Of a stretch of 40,332 nt of DNA, positions 39,778 to 40,332 are shown piece by piece. Source of the stretch: a virus; IMG/VR virus record IMGVR_UViG_3300008266_000134, positions 1 through 40,332 of that record; one strand, written 5' to 3'. A program made the position numbers and the translations under genes. The stretch's first letter is position 1. Each line of letters starts with the position of its first letter. The notes under the pieces are model-generated. The model saw only the letters and a list, made by a program, of their open reading frames with translations. It had not been told where the DNA came from and made no database searches.

Positions 39778-40224
39778 ATGAGCGTGGATGCGAAATCGGG
39801 TACGCCAAAGTCAGACAAGGTTCCTGCGAAATGGGCTGATTCATGCCAGGAGAGGCGTTCAGTGGCACTTGCGTTCAGACAGCGCTCAGATTCAGCAGCC
39901 GATACATTTAGAGCCTTGGGCGTACTTCTGGGGGCGGCTCTCGTGGGACATTTGCTTCCTCTACCGGGTAGCTATGGCACGCGCCCCAACTATGCTCTGA
40001 CCGTTTTTGCTTTGGGCTTGACGATAGCGGCACTCATAATGTTCGCGTTCAGCATTTGGTGCCAAAAATCAAAGTCGCTTGGCCGCCAGAAGGCGGTTCT
40101 TGAGGGTTGGGATGCCCTTGATGCTTTTGAAGCCAGGCAACGAAAGTACATGGCCAATTATCGAATGGATGCGTTAGCGGCAGCCATGGTTGGAGTCGCC
40201 GCGCTTTTGGCAGTGTGTCGCTAA
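39778..40224 (+). CDS. Membrane-protein moron near the right end
   Basis: The product is 148 residues. Hydrophobic segments lie at about 45-62, 72-95 and 128-147, separated by a charged stretch (KSKSLGRQKAVLEGWDALDAF). The AT-richer composition and different codon use from the surrounding late genes point to recent acquisition. It starts four bases after the methyltransferase stop and ends just inside the right terminal sites. No family is recognised. Its layout resembles small membrane proteins of phage exclusion or defence, but that is inference. Confidence 0.7.
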   Translation: MSVDAKSGTPKSDKVPAKWADSCQERRSVALAFRQRSDSAADTFRALGVLLGAALVGHLLPLPGSYGTRPNYALTVFALGLTIAALIMFAFSIWCQKSKSLGRQKAVLEGWDALDAFEARQRKYMANYRMDALAAAMVGVAALLAVCR

Positions 40225-40228
40225 AGTG

Positions 40229-40275
40229 TTCCAGAAATCGACGACTGGATTTCCAGAATTCGACGGCGCGCTACA
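40229..40275 (-). repeat. Right terminal transposase-binding sites R2 and R1
   Basis: TTCCAGAAATCGACG (40229-40243) and TTCCAGAATTCGACG (40251-40265) differ at one base and are exactly 22 bp apart, as for the adjacent R1 and R2 sites of Mu. The end TACA (40272-40275) mirrors TGTA at the left, and TCCAGA (40252-40257) lies 24 bases from the tip, as at the left end. Confidence 0.82.
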
Positions 40276-40332
40276 GCGCGTCGTGCGTCATGTCGTCCCC
40301 TGCCCCTTCTGCCGGTTCTGCGCCGGTCTGGA
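40276..40332. other. Probable host flanking DNA
   Basis: These 57 bases lie beyond the inferred right tip. They begin GCGCG, the expected copy of a 5-bp target duplication, and hold no complete gene or recognisable motif. The window's first base (G) agrees with the last base of that duplication, which is weak support. Confidence 0.55.

Larger units (their letters stand above)
2..40275. mobile_element. Complete Mu-like transposable phage with siphovirus-type tail
   Basis: The element is bounded by TGTA (2-5) and TACA (40272-40275). On each side a TCTGGA core ends exactly 24 bases from the tip, in inverted orientation. Inside lie a CI-like repressor, Ner, MuA- and MuB-type transposition proteins, Gam, GemA, a Mor-type activator, Mu-type head genes (gp25 to gpT-like) and a non-contractile tail set. 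No integrase is present, which fits replication by transposition. All essential modules look intact, so it may be a functional prophage or a virion genome. Mu-family transposition makes a 5-bp target duplication. GCGCG (40276-40280) would be the right copy, but only one base of left flank is visible to test it. Confidence 0.93.

Noticed and set aside
1-40332. tRNA, rRNA genes or an integrase with attachment site
   Set aside because: No cloverleaf-like sequence, ribosomal RNA or site-specific recombinase gene was seen. The phage integrates by transposition.

Overview
The window is an essentially complete Mu-like transposable phage genome or prophage, about 40.27 kb from position 2 to 40275, followed by 57 bases of probable host DNA. 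Both ends carry the same terminal design in inverted orientation: TGTA at the tip and a TCTGGA core ending exactly 24 bases inside. The high G+C content, the codon use and the small early genes suggest an alphaproteobacterial host (my guess is Caulobacterales, Sphingomonadales or Rhodobacterales). No host gene is present to settle this.

Layout. (1) 1-2400: left end with transposase-type sites and four 10-bp phased GGGA repeats, a tiny membrane protein, a secreted thermonuclease, and a leftward lysogeny operon (CI-like repressor, small membrane protein, lipoprotein). (2) 2400-2770: control region with five repressor operators set 20 bp apart in two clusters, and a Ner-type regulator. (3) 2770-13824: rightward early operon, tightly packed with many ATGA/TGATG overlaps. 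It holds a ParB-like protein, small unknowns, an ASCH protein, the DDE transposase (MuA type), the AAA+ target protein (MuB type), Gam, two LexA-type winged-helix proteins, GemA, an MT-A70 adenine methyltransferase and a Mor-type late activator. A reverse-oriented, AT-richer membrane gene (11731-12552) interrupts it. (4) 13853-30612: late genes for endolysin, Mu gp25/26/27-like proteins, terminase, portal, an F-like head protein fused to an ADP-ribosyltransferase domain, protease/scaffold, capsid, then a non-contractile tail with a frameshifted chaperone and a tape measure protein. (5) 30616-38586: tail tip, including an NlpC/P60 peptidase, a J-like protein, a fibre with an SGNH hydrolase domain and a LamG-like protein. 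(6) 38587-40275: a hairpin-rich leader, a Com-like zinc protein, a Dam-type adenine methyltransferase placed where Mu has mom, a membrane-protein moron, and the right end.

How it works together. The repressor holds the early promoter shut in the lysogen. Release gives Ner and the transposition proteins, and the Mor-type activator then turns on the late genes. Three late modules start with the same element, a perfect dyad CCTGAAA-N2-TTTCAGG followed by CTTAT, about 52-55 bp before the first codon. This is the best candidate for the late activator's target.

The phage is a mosaic: Mu-type replication and head genes with a siphovirus tail, since no sheath, baseplate or invertase genes are present. 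The features most worth a second look are the capsid-linked ADP-ribosyltransferase, the phased left-end repeats, the operator array, the three-copy late-promoter element, the structured leader before com, and the two membrane-protein morons.
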